Of a stretch of DNA of 64,000 bases, positions 9,668-18,692 are shown in pieces (within the stretch, counting starts at the first letter, position 1; the number at the start of each line of letters is the position of its first letter). The notes below the pieces were generated by a model. The model was not told where the DNA came from. It made no database searches and saw only the letters and a list, made by a program, of their open reading frames with translations. This stretch comes from Betaproteobacteria bacterium GR16-43. Lineage in GTDB: Bacteria > Pseudomonadota > Gammaproteobacteria > Burkholderiales > Usitatibacteraceae. The position numbers were made by a program, and so were the translations under genes. The stretch lies in assembly GCA_001953215.1 (NCBI GenBank), contig CP019169.1, positions 3,162,001-3,226,000 on the forward strand. Direction: 5' to 3'.

Positions 9668-10848
9668 GGGCCGCGTTGCTGTTCGCGGCGATGGGGTTCG
9701 TGTCGGCCAACGCTTTGGCCTACGGCCCCTGCGAAAGCCCCGCCCAGTACAACGCCGTTTACGAGGCGCGCAAGCCCTGGGGCAAGGCGCTCGCGGAAAA
9801 GCGCTTCGACGACGTCGAGCAGCACTTCTCGTCCGTCTTGAAGTCGGTGGAGACCGGGGCGATGACCGACGCGGAGGCGGCCATCCTCTTTGGCGTGTTC
9901 GAGGACAAGTCGACGAGCGCGCAGGAGCCGCTGCATCGCGAGTGGATCAAGCGCTATCCGAAATCGGAAGCGGCTTACCTCGCCGCGGCGATCTACTACC
10001 TGGGAGCCGCCCATTCGGCGCGCGGCAGCAAGTTCGCGGAAGATACCTCGGACGAGCAGTTCGAGGCGATGGGCGAGTCGCTGGTCAAGGCGAACGGCCT
10101 GCTGGACGAGGCCCAGCGTCTTTCGAAGCGCCCGGCGATGGAGATCTCGCAGCGCATCCGCATTGCGACGAACACCGGCAATCCGCAGCGCTCGACGCAG
10201 CTCTATCGCAAGGCCATCCAGGACGACCCGCGGACGCTCACGGTTCGCGTCCGCTACGCCTGGGCGAGCAACCCGAAGTGGGGCGGCAGCGTCTCGCAGT
10301 TGACGTCGATCGTCGAGGACGCGAAGGGCCTGCCGGAACCCGACCAGCGCTACGTGAAGTACCTGGTCCAGTACGAGCTCGCCTCCTCGCGGGAAACGCA
10401 AGAGGACGTGAAGGGCGCCGTCGAGGGCTTCGAGAAGACGTACCCGCTGTGCCCGGGGCTGGAAGGCGCGCTCGGCGCGGCGCTTCGCCTGCGCGAGAAG
10501 AACAAGGAATACGCCGCGGCCCTGCCGCTGGCCGAAGAGTTCATCAAGCGCTATCCGGAGCGCGGCCGCGGATACGTGGCTCGCGGCTGGTCGCGCTACT
10601 ACTCGGGCCAGGTGAAGGAATCCATCGCCGACTACGAGAGGGCCGCCGAGCTCAACTACGGGCGCGGCTACAGCGGCCTCGCGTGGTACTACGAAACCGG
10701 CACGGTCGTCGCGAAGGATCCGAAGCGTGCCTCCGAGCTCTACCTTGCGGCTGCGGCGCAGGGTGTTCCCGGCGCGAAGGAGAAGGCCGCCGCGGCGAGG
10801 GAGAAGGCGGTGAAGTCCGGGGCACCGTCGGCGCCTGCGAAGCCGTGA
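9664..10848 (+). CDS. Exported TPR / DUF4034-like protein with Sel1-like end
   Basis: A 394-residue protein starting at GTG 9664, which overlaps the hom stop (GTGA); a signal peptide ([19 protein letters not shown]) begins directly at that codon. The N-terminal two thirds match the DUF4034 pattern (LHREWIKRYPKSEAAYLAAAI and repeated helical pairs). The C-terminal third holds TPR/Sel1-like repeats (EFIKRYPERGRGYVARGW, YSGLAWYYETGTVVAKDP). It is probably a periplasmic protein-interaction scaffold. Coupling to hom looks positional, since no role in amino-acid synthesis is suggested by its sequence. The tail is rich in Ala, Lys and Pro. Confidence 0.8.
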   Translation: MRAALLFAAMGFVSANALAYGPCESPAQYNAVYEARKPWGKALAEKRFDDVEQHFSSVLKSVETGAMTDAEAAILFGVFEDKSTSAQEPLHREWIKRYPKSEAAYLAAAIYYLGAAHSARGSKFAEDTSDEQFEAMGESLVKANGLLDEAQRLSKRPAMEISQRIRIATNTGNPQRSTQLYRKAIQDDPRTLTVRVRYAWASNPKWGGSVSQLTSIVEDAKGLPEPDQRYVKYLVQYELASSRETQEDVKGAVEGFEKTYPLCPGLEGALGAALRLREKNKEYAAALPLAEEFIKRYPERGRGYVARGWSRYYSGQVKESIADYERAAELNYGRGYSGLAWYYETGTVVAKDPKRASELYLAAAAQGVPGAKEKAAAAREKAVKSGAPSAPAKP

Positions 10849-10958
10849 TCCGACGCTCGTTCCAGCCTCATTGACGATCCAATAACGGGGCATTAACACC
10901 GCTGGGCTGCCGTTTTCCCGAAACTCGGTCCATTCCGATCGAACGGGAAGGGCCGGTC

Positions 10959-13900
10959 ATGCAACTCCAGCGAGTCCCACGCACGCTCCTCGCGGCCGCC
11001 GTCGCATCCGGCGCCATCGCCGTGCCCACGGCAACCCTCGCCGCCGACTGTCCGGCGGGCGACTACGCCACCCTCCTGGCCTGCGCCGCCGCGGCCGCAC
11101 CCGGCGACACGATCACGCTCTCGGCCACCGTGAACGCGGCGATCACGCCCACGCTCGACGTTCCCGCGAACGTGAGCGTGATCAACAACGGCTTCATGCT
11201 GAACGGCGCCATTGTGAAGACGGGCACCGGCACGCTCACGCTGAACGGTCCGAACGCGCCGACGCTCGCCGTCATCAACGCCGGCACGATCGCGATCAAC
11301 CAGAACGATTCGCTGGGCGGCGCCGCGATCCAGATGAACGGCGGCACGCTGCTCTCGAACAGCAACCTCAGCATCTCGCCCGCCGGCTTCACGTTCGTGA
11401 GCGGCACGAGCAAGGTCTCCGCGGTGAATGCGGGGCAGCTCGGCATCTCGGGACTCATGACACTGCAGGCCGGCACGACCGCGGCCTTCGGAGACGCGAC
11501 GCACACGGGTTCGGTGTTCCTCGGCGTGTCCGGCGCTTCGTCGGCCGATGCGACCTCGCAGGTCACGGTCAACGGCGCCCTGGTCAACGCGGCCTCGTCC
11601 GGCGCCTCGCAGATCATGGCCCAGGCCGCGAGCGTGACGGTGAACTCGGGCGGCATCCGCACCAACGGCGGGCCACTCACGATCGGAAACCTGCAGGGCT
11701 CGGTGCTCACGAGCATCACGATGGCGGGCCCCAGCCCGCAGGCGCTCACGATCCTGAGCGGCTCGTACGGCGGCACCATCGGCGGCAACGCGATCCTCAC
11801 GAAGAACGGCCCGGGCACGTTCGTGATGAGCGGCTTGCCGGCCTGGACCTCGGGCACGTTCATCCAGCAGGGCACGCTCCAGCTGGGCAACATCAACGCG
11901 ATCACTTTCGGCGGCAGCATTACCGTCAACGGCACGCTCGCGATCGACTCCGCGAACAGCTTCCAGCTCATCGGCTCGATCAACGGCACCGGCGGCCTCG
12001 TGAAGAGCGGCACGGGAACGTTGACGGTCGCTCCTCCCGGGGGCAACACGTACCAGGGCACCACCCGCATCAACGCGGGCACGCTGTCGTTCTTCGATGG
12101 GTCCTCGCTGGGCAACTCAGCCAGCGCGGTCGAGATGAACGGCGGAACGCTGCAGCTGGGAGGTTCGGGCCTCTCCAGCCTCGACAAGCCGTTCTCGATG
12201 ATCGGCGGCTCGAACCGGATCTGCGCCGTTGGGGGTGCCGAGCTGAGGCTGACCAATGCGTTCTCGGGATTGTCCGGGGATACGCACCTCGGGGGCTGCG
12301 TCTCGGGCACGGGCGTGGTCACGTTCGCGGGCCACGCCTCCTTCGACCCCGGGGCGCTCTTCATCGACGCCGGCACGGTGAACATCCAGGACCCGTTCGA
12401 CGGCAACATGTTCCGCGTCGCATCGTCGACCACGCTCGTGGCCGGCGCAACGCTGAACGCCAACGTGACCATCCCGCTGCGCATCTTCAACCTGCAGGGC
12501 CTGGGCACCGTCTTCGTCGCCGGCAACGAGCTGCAACTGGACCAGGGCAACTACGACGGCGTGATCGGCGGCCCGGGCGCGGTTCGCATCCTGGGCTTCT
12601 CGCCCGGTGTCGTGCTTTCGGGCGACAGCACCTACGCGGGCTCGACGTTCGTGCAGGGCAAGCTCACGGTCGGCGCCGGCGCCGCGAGCGGCCGCACCGG
12701 CTCGGGCAACATCCAGCAGTCGGGCCAGATGATCTACAACCGCTCCGGCGCGCTCGATATCCCCAACGTGATCGACGGGTCCGTCGGCCTTCAGTTCATG
12801 GGCGGCGGCACCTTCACGTTGTCCGGTACCGGCAGCAACACAGGCACGTTCCGCACGGATGGACCGGCCACGCTCGTCGTCACCGGCACCTACCTGTCCG
12901 CGCGCCCGCAGCTGAACAACATCGGCGTGCTTCGCGGCACGGGCAGGGTGCAGGGCTTCCAGGGATTGACCGGATCGGTGTACGAGCCCGGCACCGGAAC
13001 CGCGACCGGCGTCTTCACGGTGGACCAGCCTTCCTGGCCGGGCGTCACCTATCGCGTCAAGCTGAACGGCCCCGCCGCGGGTACGCAGTACGACCAGACG
13101 CGTATCGACACCGTCGCCACCTTCTCGCCGGCGCTGAACGTCGTGATGGGATACACGCCGGCGCCGGGCACGACGTTCGTCATCGTCGACAACCAGGGCG
13201 CGGGGCCTATCGGCGGCATCTTCACGGGCATGCCGGAGGGCACGATCTTCGCGGCGGGCGGCACGTCGCTGCGCGTCTCGTACGTTGGCGGCACCGGCAA
13301 CGACGTCACGCTGACCGCGGTGGCCGTGCCCGGCGCGCCCGTGATCGGCACCGCGACGTTGCTCACGCCCACGAGCGCGCGCGTGACGTTCACGGCGCCG
13401 GCGAGCGACGGCGGCTCGCCGATCCTCGACTACACGGCGACGTGCGGCGGACAGAGTGCGACGGGTGCGGGCTCGCCACTGACGGTGACCGGCATTCCCG
13501 CGGGCCCGACCACCTGCGTCGTTCGCGCGCGCAACGCCGTCGGCAACTCGCCCAACTCGGCGGCCGCCGCGATCACGCCGGGCCTCTTCAACTACTCCGG
13601 TACGAGCCCCACCGGCACCGGCACGATCTCGATCGCCCTTACCGGCGGCGGGGGCGCGTGCCAGTTCTCGATGAATCCGGCATTCATTCCGCTCACCGGC
13701 GATCCGGCCTCGCCGCCGGCAGGCACGGCACCCGCGAACGTGGACTTCCCGCATGGCCTGGTGAAATTCGCGGCTTCCGGTTGCACGCCGGGCTCCGCGA
13801 TCACGATCGCGATCGCGTATCCCGCCGCGATCCCCGCGAACGCGGTGTACTGGAAGTACGGTCCGACGGCAGCCACGCCCGCGCCCCATTGGTACACGCT

Positions 13901-14828
13901 GCCGGCCACGATTGCCGGAAACACGGTGACGATTTCGATCGTCGACGGCGGCGTCGGCGACGACGACATGGCGGCCAACGGTACGGTCACGGACCCGGGC
14001 GGGATCGCGGTGCCGAAGGCGCCTACGGTCGTGATGCCGAAGGCCGGCCCGGCGTACCAGGCGTTGTGGTGGGCCGATCCTCCGGGCTCCGAGAACGGCT
14101 GGGGTCTCAACACCACGCACCAGGGCAACACGATTTTCGCGACGTGGTTCACCTACGACGCGAACGGCGACCCGATGTGGCTGGTGATGCCCAACGCGCA
14201 GTTCACGGCCGACGGCATCTACGCCGGACCGATCTATCGCACGACGGGCCCGGCGTTCGACTCCGTGCCGTTCGATCCCGCGCAGGTGCGCGTCACTCCG
14301 GTCGGCGATGGGCAGCTCACATTCACATCGCCGACGAGCGGCACGTTCGCGTACATCCTCGATGGCGTGAGCCAGGTGAAGCGCCTGGTGCGCCAGGAGT
14401 ATGCGTCGCCGGTGCCCACCTGCTCGATCGAAGGTGCGGCCAACGGCAACGTCAACTACCAGGACCTCTGGTGGGGACCGAACGGCGTGGAGTCGGGCTG
14501 GGGCCTGAACATCGTCCACCAGGGCGACACGCTCTTCGTGACGTGGTTCACCTACGACCGCAACGGCAAGGGCCTGTGGGTCGTGATGTCGGACGTGCGC
14601 AGGACGGGCGAGGGAACCTACACCGGCAAGATCTATCGCACGCGCGGCAACCGCTTCGACAGCATGCCGTGGAACACGAAGTCCTTCTCGGCGAGCGAAG
14701 CGGGAACGGCGACGTTCACGTTCACGGATCGCAACCGGGGCACGTTCGCCTACACGCTCGACGGGGTGAGCCAGGTGAAGGCGATCGTGCGAGAGGTGTT
14801 CGGAACTCCGGCGGCACTGTGTCAATGA
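10959..14828 (+). CDS. Giant exported beta-helix protein with FN3, choice-of-anchor U-like and two LWW/SGWG modules
   Basis: A 1289-residue protein with a signal peptide ending near TATLAAD. Residues ~40-780 are Gly/Thr/Asn-rich repeats of the autotransporter passenger type (for example GLVKSGTGTLTVAPPGGNTY), predicting a right-handed beta-helix. A fibronectin type III domain follows (~789-875), then a region like the choice-of-anchor U domain (~880-1020, with NVDFPHGLVKF and VYWKYGP). Two LWW/SGWG modules end the protein (~1030-1155 and 1166-1289). There is no autotransporter beta-barrel and no C-terminal membrane helix, so secretion must use another route. The gene lies between hom and thrC, with ~110 bases upstream that could carry its own promoter. 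Function is unknown; adhesin or matrix protein is a reasonable guess. Confidence 0.85.
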   Translation: MQLQRVPRTLLAAAVASGAIAVPTATLAADCPAGDYATLLACAAAAAPGDTITLSATVNAAITPTLDVPANVSVINNGFMLNGAIVKTGTGTLTLNGPNAPTLAVINAGTIAINQNDSLGGAAIQMNGGTLLSNSNLSISPAGFTFVSGTSKVSAVNAGQLGISGLMTLQAGTTAAFGDATHTGSVFLGVSGASSADATSQVTVNGALVNAASSGASQIMAQAASVTVNSGGIRTNGGPLTIGNLQGSVLTSITMAGPSPQALTILSGSYGGTIGGNAILTKNGPGTFVMSGLPAWTSGTFIQQGTLQLGNINAITFGGSITVNGTLAIDSANSFQLIGSINGTGGLVKSGTGTLTVAPPGGNTYQGTTRINAGTLSFFDGSSLGNSASAVEMNGGTLQLGGSGLSSLDKPFSMIGGSNRICAVGGAELRLTNAFSGLSGDTHLGGCVSGTGVVTFAGHASFDPGALFIDAGTVNIQDPFDGNMFRVASSTTLVAGATLNANVTIPLRIFNLQGLGTVFVAGNELQLDQGNYDGVIGGPGAVRILGFSPGVVLSGDSTYAGSTFVQGKLTVGAGAASGRTGSGNIQQSGQMIYNRSGALDIPNVIDGSVGLQFMGGGTFTLSGTGSNTGTFRTDGPATLVVTGTYLSARPQLNNIGVLRGTGRVQGFQGLTGSVYEPGTGTATGVFTVDQPSWPGVTYRVKLNGPAAGTQYDQTRIDTVATFSPALNVVMGYTPAPGTTFVIVDNQGAGPIGGIFTGMPEGTIFAAGGTSLRVSYVGGTGNDVTLTAVAVPGAPVIGTATLLTPTSARVTFTAPASDGGSPILDYTATCGGQSATGAGSPLTVTGIPAGPTTCVVRARNAVGNSPNSAAAAITPGLFNYSGTSPTGTGTISIALTGGGGACQFSMNPAFIPLTGDPASPPAGTAPANVDFPHGLVKFAASGCTPGSAITIAIAYPAAIPANAVYWKYGPTAATPAPHWYTLPATIAGNTVTISIVDGGVGDDDMAANGTVTDPGGIAVPKAPTVVMPKAGPAYQALWWADPPGSENGWGLNTTHQGNTIFATWFTYDANGDPMWLVMPNAQFTADGIYAGPIYRTTGPAFDSVPFDPAQVRVTPVGDGQLTFTSPTSGTFAYILDGVSQVKRLVRQEYASPVPTCSIEGAANGNVNYQDLWWGPNGVESGWGLNIVHQGDTLFVTWFTYDRNGKGLWVVMSDVRRTGEGTYTGKIYRTRGNRFDSMPWNTKSFSASEAGTATFTFTDRNRGTFAYTLDGVSQVKAIVREVFGTPAALCQ
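14045..14825 (+). repeat. Tandem LWW/SGWG modules, pair A
   Basis: Two in-frame copies of a ~125-residue module (14045-14423 and 14454-14825). Shared landmarks are YQ[AD]LWW, [NS]GWGLN, HQG[ND]T, TWFTYD.NG, a G.IYRT.G line, GTFAY.LDGVSQVK and a single cysteine at each module end (PTC and LCQ). The second copy closes the protein one residue after its cysteine. Confidence 0.9.
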
Positions 14829-14861
14829 CGGGGTAAGGGCGGGGCTGGCCGGTCGATCCGC

Positions 14862-14867
14862 TAAAAT
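14862..14867 (+). promoter_or_regulatory. -10-like TAAAAT box upstream of thrC
   Basis: TAAAAT ends 11 bases before the thrC ATG at 14879, flanked by CCGC and GCGG which could pair. Transcription from here would give a 5' leader of only about 5 bases. A second TAAAAT with the same CCG...CGGGTC flanks precedes the protease gene at 30890. No convincing -35 box is seen. Confidence 0.35.
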
Positions 14868-14878
14868 GCGGGTCGACC

Positions 14879-16288
14879 ATGAAATATCTCAGCACTCGCG
14901 GCCTCGCGCCGCCGCAAGGATTCACCGACATCCTCCTCGAGGGCCTGGCTTCGGACGGCGGTCTCGCCGTCCCGGAGCAGTGGCCGCGCATCATGCCCGT
15001 GAAGCTGCAGGCGATGCGCGATCTCGCCTATCCGCAGCTCGCGTTCGAGCTGCTGCGCTTCTTCGCCGACGATTTTCCCGGCGCCGACCTGAAGCGCATC
15101 GTCGAGAAGACCTACACCGCGGAAGTCTTCGGCACGCCGGAGATCACGCCGCTGAAGACGCTGGACAGCAATCTCCACTTGCTCCAGCTCTCCAATGGGC
15201 CGACGTTGGCGTTCAAGGACGTGGCGCTCCAGTTGCTGGGCAACCTGTTCGAGAACGTGCTCGAGCGCCAGGACCGCCGCCTCACCATCCTCGGGGCCAC
15301 GAGCGGCGACACGGGCTCGGCCGCGGAGCACGCACTGAAGGGCAAGGCCCGCGTGCAGGTCTTCATGCTCTCGCCCAAGGGACGCATGAGCGCGTTCCAG
15401 CGCGCGCAGATGTTCTCGCTGCAGGAATCCAACATCCACAACATCGCCCTCGAGGGCGTGTTCGACGAGTGCCAGGACCTCGTGAAGGCCGTGAATGCGG
15501 ACGCTGCCTTCAAGGCGAAGCACGCGATCGGCGCGGTGAACTCGATCAACTGGGCGCGGGTGGCGGCGCAGGTCGTCTACTACTTCAAGGGCTACTTCGC
15601 CGCGACGCGCTCGAACGACGAGCAGGTCAGCTTCGCCGTGCCCTCGGGCAACTTCGGCAACATCTTCGCGGGCTACGTCGCGAAGCAGATGGGCCTGCCG
15701 ATCCGCCGCCTCGTGCTCGCGACCAACGAGAACGACGTGCTGAACGAGTTCTTCACGACGGGCCGCTACCGCCCGCGACCCACGGCCGAGACGCATGAGA
15801 CGTCGAGCCCCTCGATGGACATCTCGAAGGCGTCCAACTTCGAGCGCTTCATCTGGGACATCGTCGGGGGCGACGGCGACAAGGTCCGCTGGCTCTGGGA
15901 CCAGGTCGCCACCGAAGGCGGCTTCGACCTCTCGCGCGAGAAGGAGTGGGAGAAGGTCGAGGAGGATTCCGGCTTCGTCGCGGGGAGGAGCACGCACGCC
16001 GACCGGCTGGAGACGATCCGCCGCGTGAAGAAGGAATACGGCGTGGTCATCGACCCGCACACCGCCGATGGCGTGCGCCTGGCGATGCGCTATCGGGAGC
16101 CGCGCTACCCGATGATCTGTCTCGAGACCGCGCTCCCGGCGAAGTTCGAGGCGACGATCGTCGAGGCCCTGGGCGAGCCCGCGCCGCGGCCGCCGGGCTT
16201 CGAAGGGCTCGAGGCGCGTCCGCAGCGCTTCGAGGTCCTGAAGCCCGACGTGGAAGGCCTCAAGCGCTACATCGAACAGCGCGCTTGA
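14879..16288 (+). CDS. thrC: Threonine synthase
   Basis: Converts O-phosphohomoserine to threonine with PLP, in the cytoplasm. The 469 residues match the usual length of this long type, whose start MKYLSTRGLAPPQGFTDILL is typical. The PLP lysine is in LAFKDVALQLLGN, and the phosphate-binding glycine-rich segment is seen in ATSGDTGSAAEHAL and PSGNFGNIFAGY. It completes the hom pathway but is separated from hom by two exported-protein genes, so it probably relies on its own promoter (TAAAAT at 14862). The gene converges with the exported-protein gene ending at 16313, 24 bases away. Confidence 0.95.
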   Translation: MKYLSTRGLAPPQGFTDILLEGLASDGGLAVPEQWPRIMPVKLQAMRDLAYPQLAFELLRFFADDFPGADLKRIVEKTYTAEVFGTPEITPLKTLDSNLHLLQLSNGPTLAFKDVALQLLGNLFENVLERQDRRLTILGATSGDTGSAAEHALKGKARVQVFMLSPKGRMSAFQRAQMFSLQESNIHNIALEGVFDECQDLVKAVNADAAFKAKHAIGAVNSINWARVAAQVVYYFKGYFAATRSNDEQVSFAVPSGNFGNIFAGYVAKQMGLPIRRLVLATNENDVLNEFFTTGRYRPRPTAETHETSSPSMDISKASNFERFIWDIVGGDGDKVRWLWDQVATEGGFDLSREKEWEKVEEDSGFVAGRSTHADRLETIRRVKKEYGVVIDPHTADGVRLAMRYREPRYPMICLETALPAKFEATIVEALGEPAPRPPGFEGLEARPQRFEVLKPDVEGLKRYIEQRA

Positions 16289-16312
16289 GGGGCTTGGGGC
16301 GGGCGGCCTTCG

Positions 16313-17590
16313 CTACTTGCAGACGGACAGGGGTGTTGCGAAACCCTGCTTCGTGATGGGCTTGGTCTGCGTGACGCCGTCCAGCGTGTAGTTGAAGCTT
16401 CCGTGCTCCGCGTCGGAGAAGGCGATGGTCGCCGTGCCCACTTTCGTGGGGACGACCGTCGAGGGGACGAACGGCACACTGTTGAACGGATTGCCGCGCG
16501 TGCGGAAGAGATCGCCGGTGAAGGTCTGCGTCCCGGGCGTGCGGTCGCCGCGCGACAGGATGACCCACATGCCCTTGCCGGTCGCGTCATAGGTGAACCA
16601 GGTCGCGAAGATGATGTCGCCCTGGTGGATGATATTCATGCCCCAGCCCGATTCGGCCTCGAGCCACCACAGGGCCTGGTAATTGGGCGTGGTGCCGGCC
16701 GCCCCTCCTGCAGTGCAGTTGGGAACCGGGGTCGAGAATTCCTGGCGGACGATGCTCTTGGTCTGGCTGATTCCGTTCAACGTATAGGCGAACGTGCCGG
16801 CCGTTGGACTCGTGAACGTGAAGGTCGCCGTGCCCACCTTCGTGGCGACGACGTTCGAGGGGGTGAACGGCACCGAACTGAAGACCGGCCCGGTGGTGCG
16901 GAAGAGATCGCCGGTGAAGGACTGCGTCCCGGGCGTGCGGTCGCCGCGCGAGAGGATGATCCACATCGGGTTGCCGTCGGCGTCGTAGGTAAACCACGTC
17001 GCGAAGATGATGTCGCCCTGGTGCGTGACGTTCACGCCCCAGCCCGATTCGGAAGCGGCCGGCGAGGCCCACCACAGCGCCTGGTAGGTCGCCGGCCCAT
17101 CGACCAGGTGCCCGATGACGCCCGCGAAGTTCTGCGGTGTGGCGGCGGCGATCGTTCCGCCACGGGAGTACGAATTGGTGCCGTCGGTGGGAAGCGCGGG
17201 GTAGTCGAGGGTGCTCGAGCCCTCGCCCCAGTTGACCGTGCCACCGTTCTGGCCCAGGAAGTTGTTCGGAATGATGTAGTCGGGCGTCACGCCGAAGGCC
17301 GCCGCGATTCCCGAGGTGCCGAACAACACGCGGCGCTGCGAAGTGTCCCCGGGAAGGTTGAGGCCGAGCGTGAAGGTCTTCGGGCCGCTGACATCGATGG
17401 CGACGAGCGTGTGGCCGGCCGTGAACTGCTGCCCGCCCGCAAGTGCGGTCATCTCGACGAACTGCAGGGTGCCGCTCGAGTTGCTGTAGACCTCGTTGAC
17501 CGTGAACAGGTGGAATGCCGCGTGAGCCTGGGCGCAGGCGAACAGGGCGGCGGCGGTCGCAAGGGAACGCAAGGTGGTGGTCAGGCGCAT
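16313..17590 (-). CDS. Exported protein with two C-terminal LWW/SGWG modules
   Basis: A 425-residue protein with a signal peptide cut after AQAHA. Residues ~24-165 form a beta-rich domain starting HLFTVNEVYSNSSGTLQFVE. That opening resembles lamin-tail-like domains of secreted bacterial proteins, but only loosely. Residues 168-292 and 303-425 are LWW/SGWG modules closely similar to those of the giant protein at 10959, including GTFAYTLNGISQTKSIVRQ and GSFNYTLDGVTQTKPITKQ. The two modules are also very alike at DNA level, suggesting recent duplication. It has only the signal-peptide cysteine and the two module-end cysteines. No enzymatic motif is seen. Confidence 0.82.
   Translation of the reverse strand: MRLTTTLRSLATAAALFACAQAHAAFHLFTVNEVYSNSSGTLQFVEMTALAGGQQFTAGHTLVAIDVSGPKTFTLGLNLPGDTSQRRVLFGTSGIAAAFGVTPDYIIPNNFLGQNGGTVNWGEGSSTLDYPALPTDGTNSYSRGGTIAAATPQNFAGVIGHLVDGPATYQALWWASPAASESGWGVNVTHQGDIIFATWFTYDADGNPMWIILSRGDRTPGTQSFTGDLFRTTGPVFSSVPFTPSNVVATKVGTATFTFTSPTAGTFAYTLNGISQTKSIVRQEFSTPVPNCTAGGAAGTTPNYQALWWLEAESGWGMNIIHQGDIIFATWFTYDATGKGMWVILSRGDRTPGTQTFTGDLFRTRGNPFNSVPFVPSTVVPTKVGTATIAFSDAEHGSFNYTLDGVTQTKPITKQGFATPLSVCK
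16316..17089 (-). repeat. Tandem LWW/SGWG modules, pair B
   Basis: Two in-frame copies on the minus strand (17089 down to 16715, and 16684 down to 16316). Both contain ESGWG, HQGDIIFATWFTYDA, the line ILSRGDRTPGTQ and GDLFRT. Each ends in one cysteine (PNC, SVCK). This is the most conserved pair in the window. Confidence 0.9.
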
Positions 17591-17733
17591 GGCAATTCTC
17601 CGGTATCGGTCAAGCGTGCAAACAGTTCGAACGCGAAAATCCTTCCCGGTTCCTACTCGTTCATCGATTCGCTGGATTCGCTGACTTGCAAGCCGTGGTC
17701 GCGTCGTCGATGCCCGACAGTAACAAGTGCAAC

Positions 17734-17958
17734 CTAGAGGAACACCAGCCAGGCGACGAGGATCGTGAGCAGGAGGCCGCCGATGGCCGAGGCGAAGATC
17801 GTGACGAGGACCCTCGAATCCTGCGCCTCGCCGGCCGCCACGTCACCCGGCGCGATCGCGTGACCCCGCTTGCGCTCGCGGATCGTCATGAAGAGCACGC
17901 CGCCCATCAGCGCGCAGAACGCGACGAACACGATGAAGAGCTTCCAGCCGAGCGTCAT
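17734..17958 (-). CDS. Small two-helix membrane protein downstream of mlaA
   Basis: A 74-residue protein with transmembrane helices at about residues 5-25 (WKLFIVFVAFCALMGGVLFM) and 51-73. They are separated by a short polar, Arg-rich loop (RERKRGH). The start lies 3 bases after the mlaA stop on the same strand, so it is probably co-transcribed with, and translationally linked to, nadC-mlaA. I do not recognise the family. The position suggests an envelope role, but nothing in the sequence shows a link to lipid transport. Confidence 0.65.
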   Translation of the reverse strand: MTLGWKLFIVFVAFCALMGGVLFMTIRERKRGHAIAPGDVAAGEAQDSRVLVTIFASAIGGLLLTILVAWLVFL

Positions 17959-17961
17959 GGC

Positions 17962-18660
17962 CTAGAAGTCGTCGTCCTTGCGCTTGGGCGGCTTGCCGTC
18001 GTAGACCGCGTTCTGGCGGCGCTGCAGCCACGCGTCGCGCAGGAACGAGTACTTGTCGAGCGCGGCGTCGTCGAGAACCTTCTCGGCGTCGAGCAGGTTC
18101 GCGCGCAGGTTGATGATGTTCGTCCCGGTGAGGATCCACATGGCCGCTTCGTTGTCGAGGTAGCGGCCCTGCAGGTACTGCGGGTCCACGATGCGTGCCG
18201 GCGCGTCGCGCGCGGTGCTGGGCCCGAGCAGCGGGATCATGAGGTACGGGCCCGAAGGCACGCCCCACCAGCCGAGCGTCTGGCCGAAGTCCTCGTTGTG
18301 CTTCTCGAGCCCCATCGGCGTGGCGACGTCCCAGAGGCCCAGGATGCCGAAGATGCTGTTCACGGCGAAGCGGCCCACGTCGCTCGCGCCCTGCGAGGCC
18401 TTGCCCTGCAGGAAGTTGTTGAGCGCGGTGCCGATGTCGTCGAGGTTGCCGAAGAAGTTGGTCACCCCGGTGCGGGCCGGCTTCGGCACGACCGCCTTGT
18501 AGCCCTGGGCGACGGGCTTCAGCACCGCCTTGTCGACCGCGTCGTTGAAGGCGTAGACCGGCCGGTTGAAGCCTTCCCACGGGTCGCGCGGATTGGTTTC
18601 ACCGGTGGAGGCGCAGCCGGAGGCGAGGAGGACGAGGCACAGGGCAAGGAGGGTTCGCAT
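17962..18660 (-). CDS. mlaA: MlaA/VacJ outer-membrane lipoprotein
   Basis: Outer-membrane part of the Mla system, which removes phospholipids from the outer leaflet. It has 232 residues with a lipobox LASGC (acylated Cys near residue 16) and the family opening DPWEGFNRPVYAFND. Later motifs NFFGNLDDIGTALNNFLQG, RFAVNSIFGILGLWDVA and GWWGVPSGPYLMIPLLGPS are all typical. The Met at 18660 is chosen because the signal peptide begins there; the open frame extends far upstream in the nadC region. The MlaFEDCB transporter is not nearby. nadC lies 32 bases upstream and the small membrane protein 3 bases downstream. Confidence 0.95.
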   Translation of the reverse strand: MRTLLALCLVLLASGCASTGETNPRDPWEGFNRPVYAFNDAVDKAVLKPVAQGYKAVVPKPARTGVTNFFGNLDDIGTALNNFLQGKASQGASDVGRFAVNSIFGILGLWDVATPMGLEKHNEDFGQTLGWWGVPSGPYLMIPLLGPSTARDAPARIVDPQYLQGRYLDNEAAMWILTGTNIINLRANLLDAEKVLDDAALDKYSFLRDAWLQRRQNAVYDGKPPKRKDDDF

Positions 18661-18692
18661 GTCGGGGGAGGGTGTCCTGGAAGTGATCGGGT

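Noticed and set aside
12117-14825. A 902-codon minus-strand frame antisense to the giant beta-helix gene
   Set aside because: Arg/Ala/Val/His-rich, without signal or domains; the plus-strand gene is clearly real.
10959-14828. Classical type V autotransporter
   Set aside because: Passenger-type repeats are present, but there is no C-terminal beta-barrel; the protein ends in two LWW/SGWG modules.
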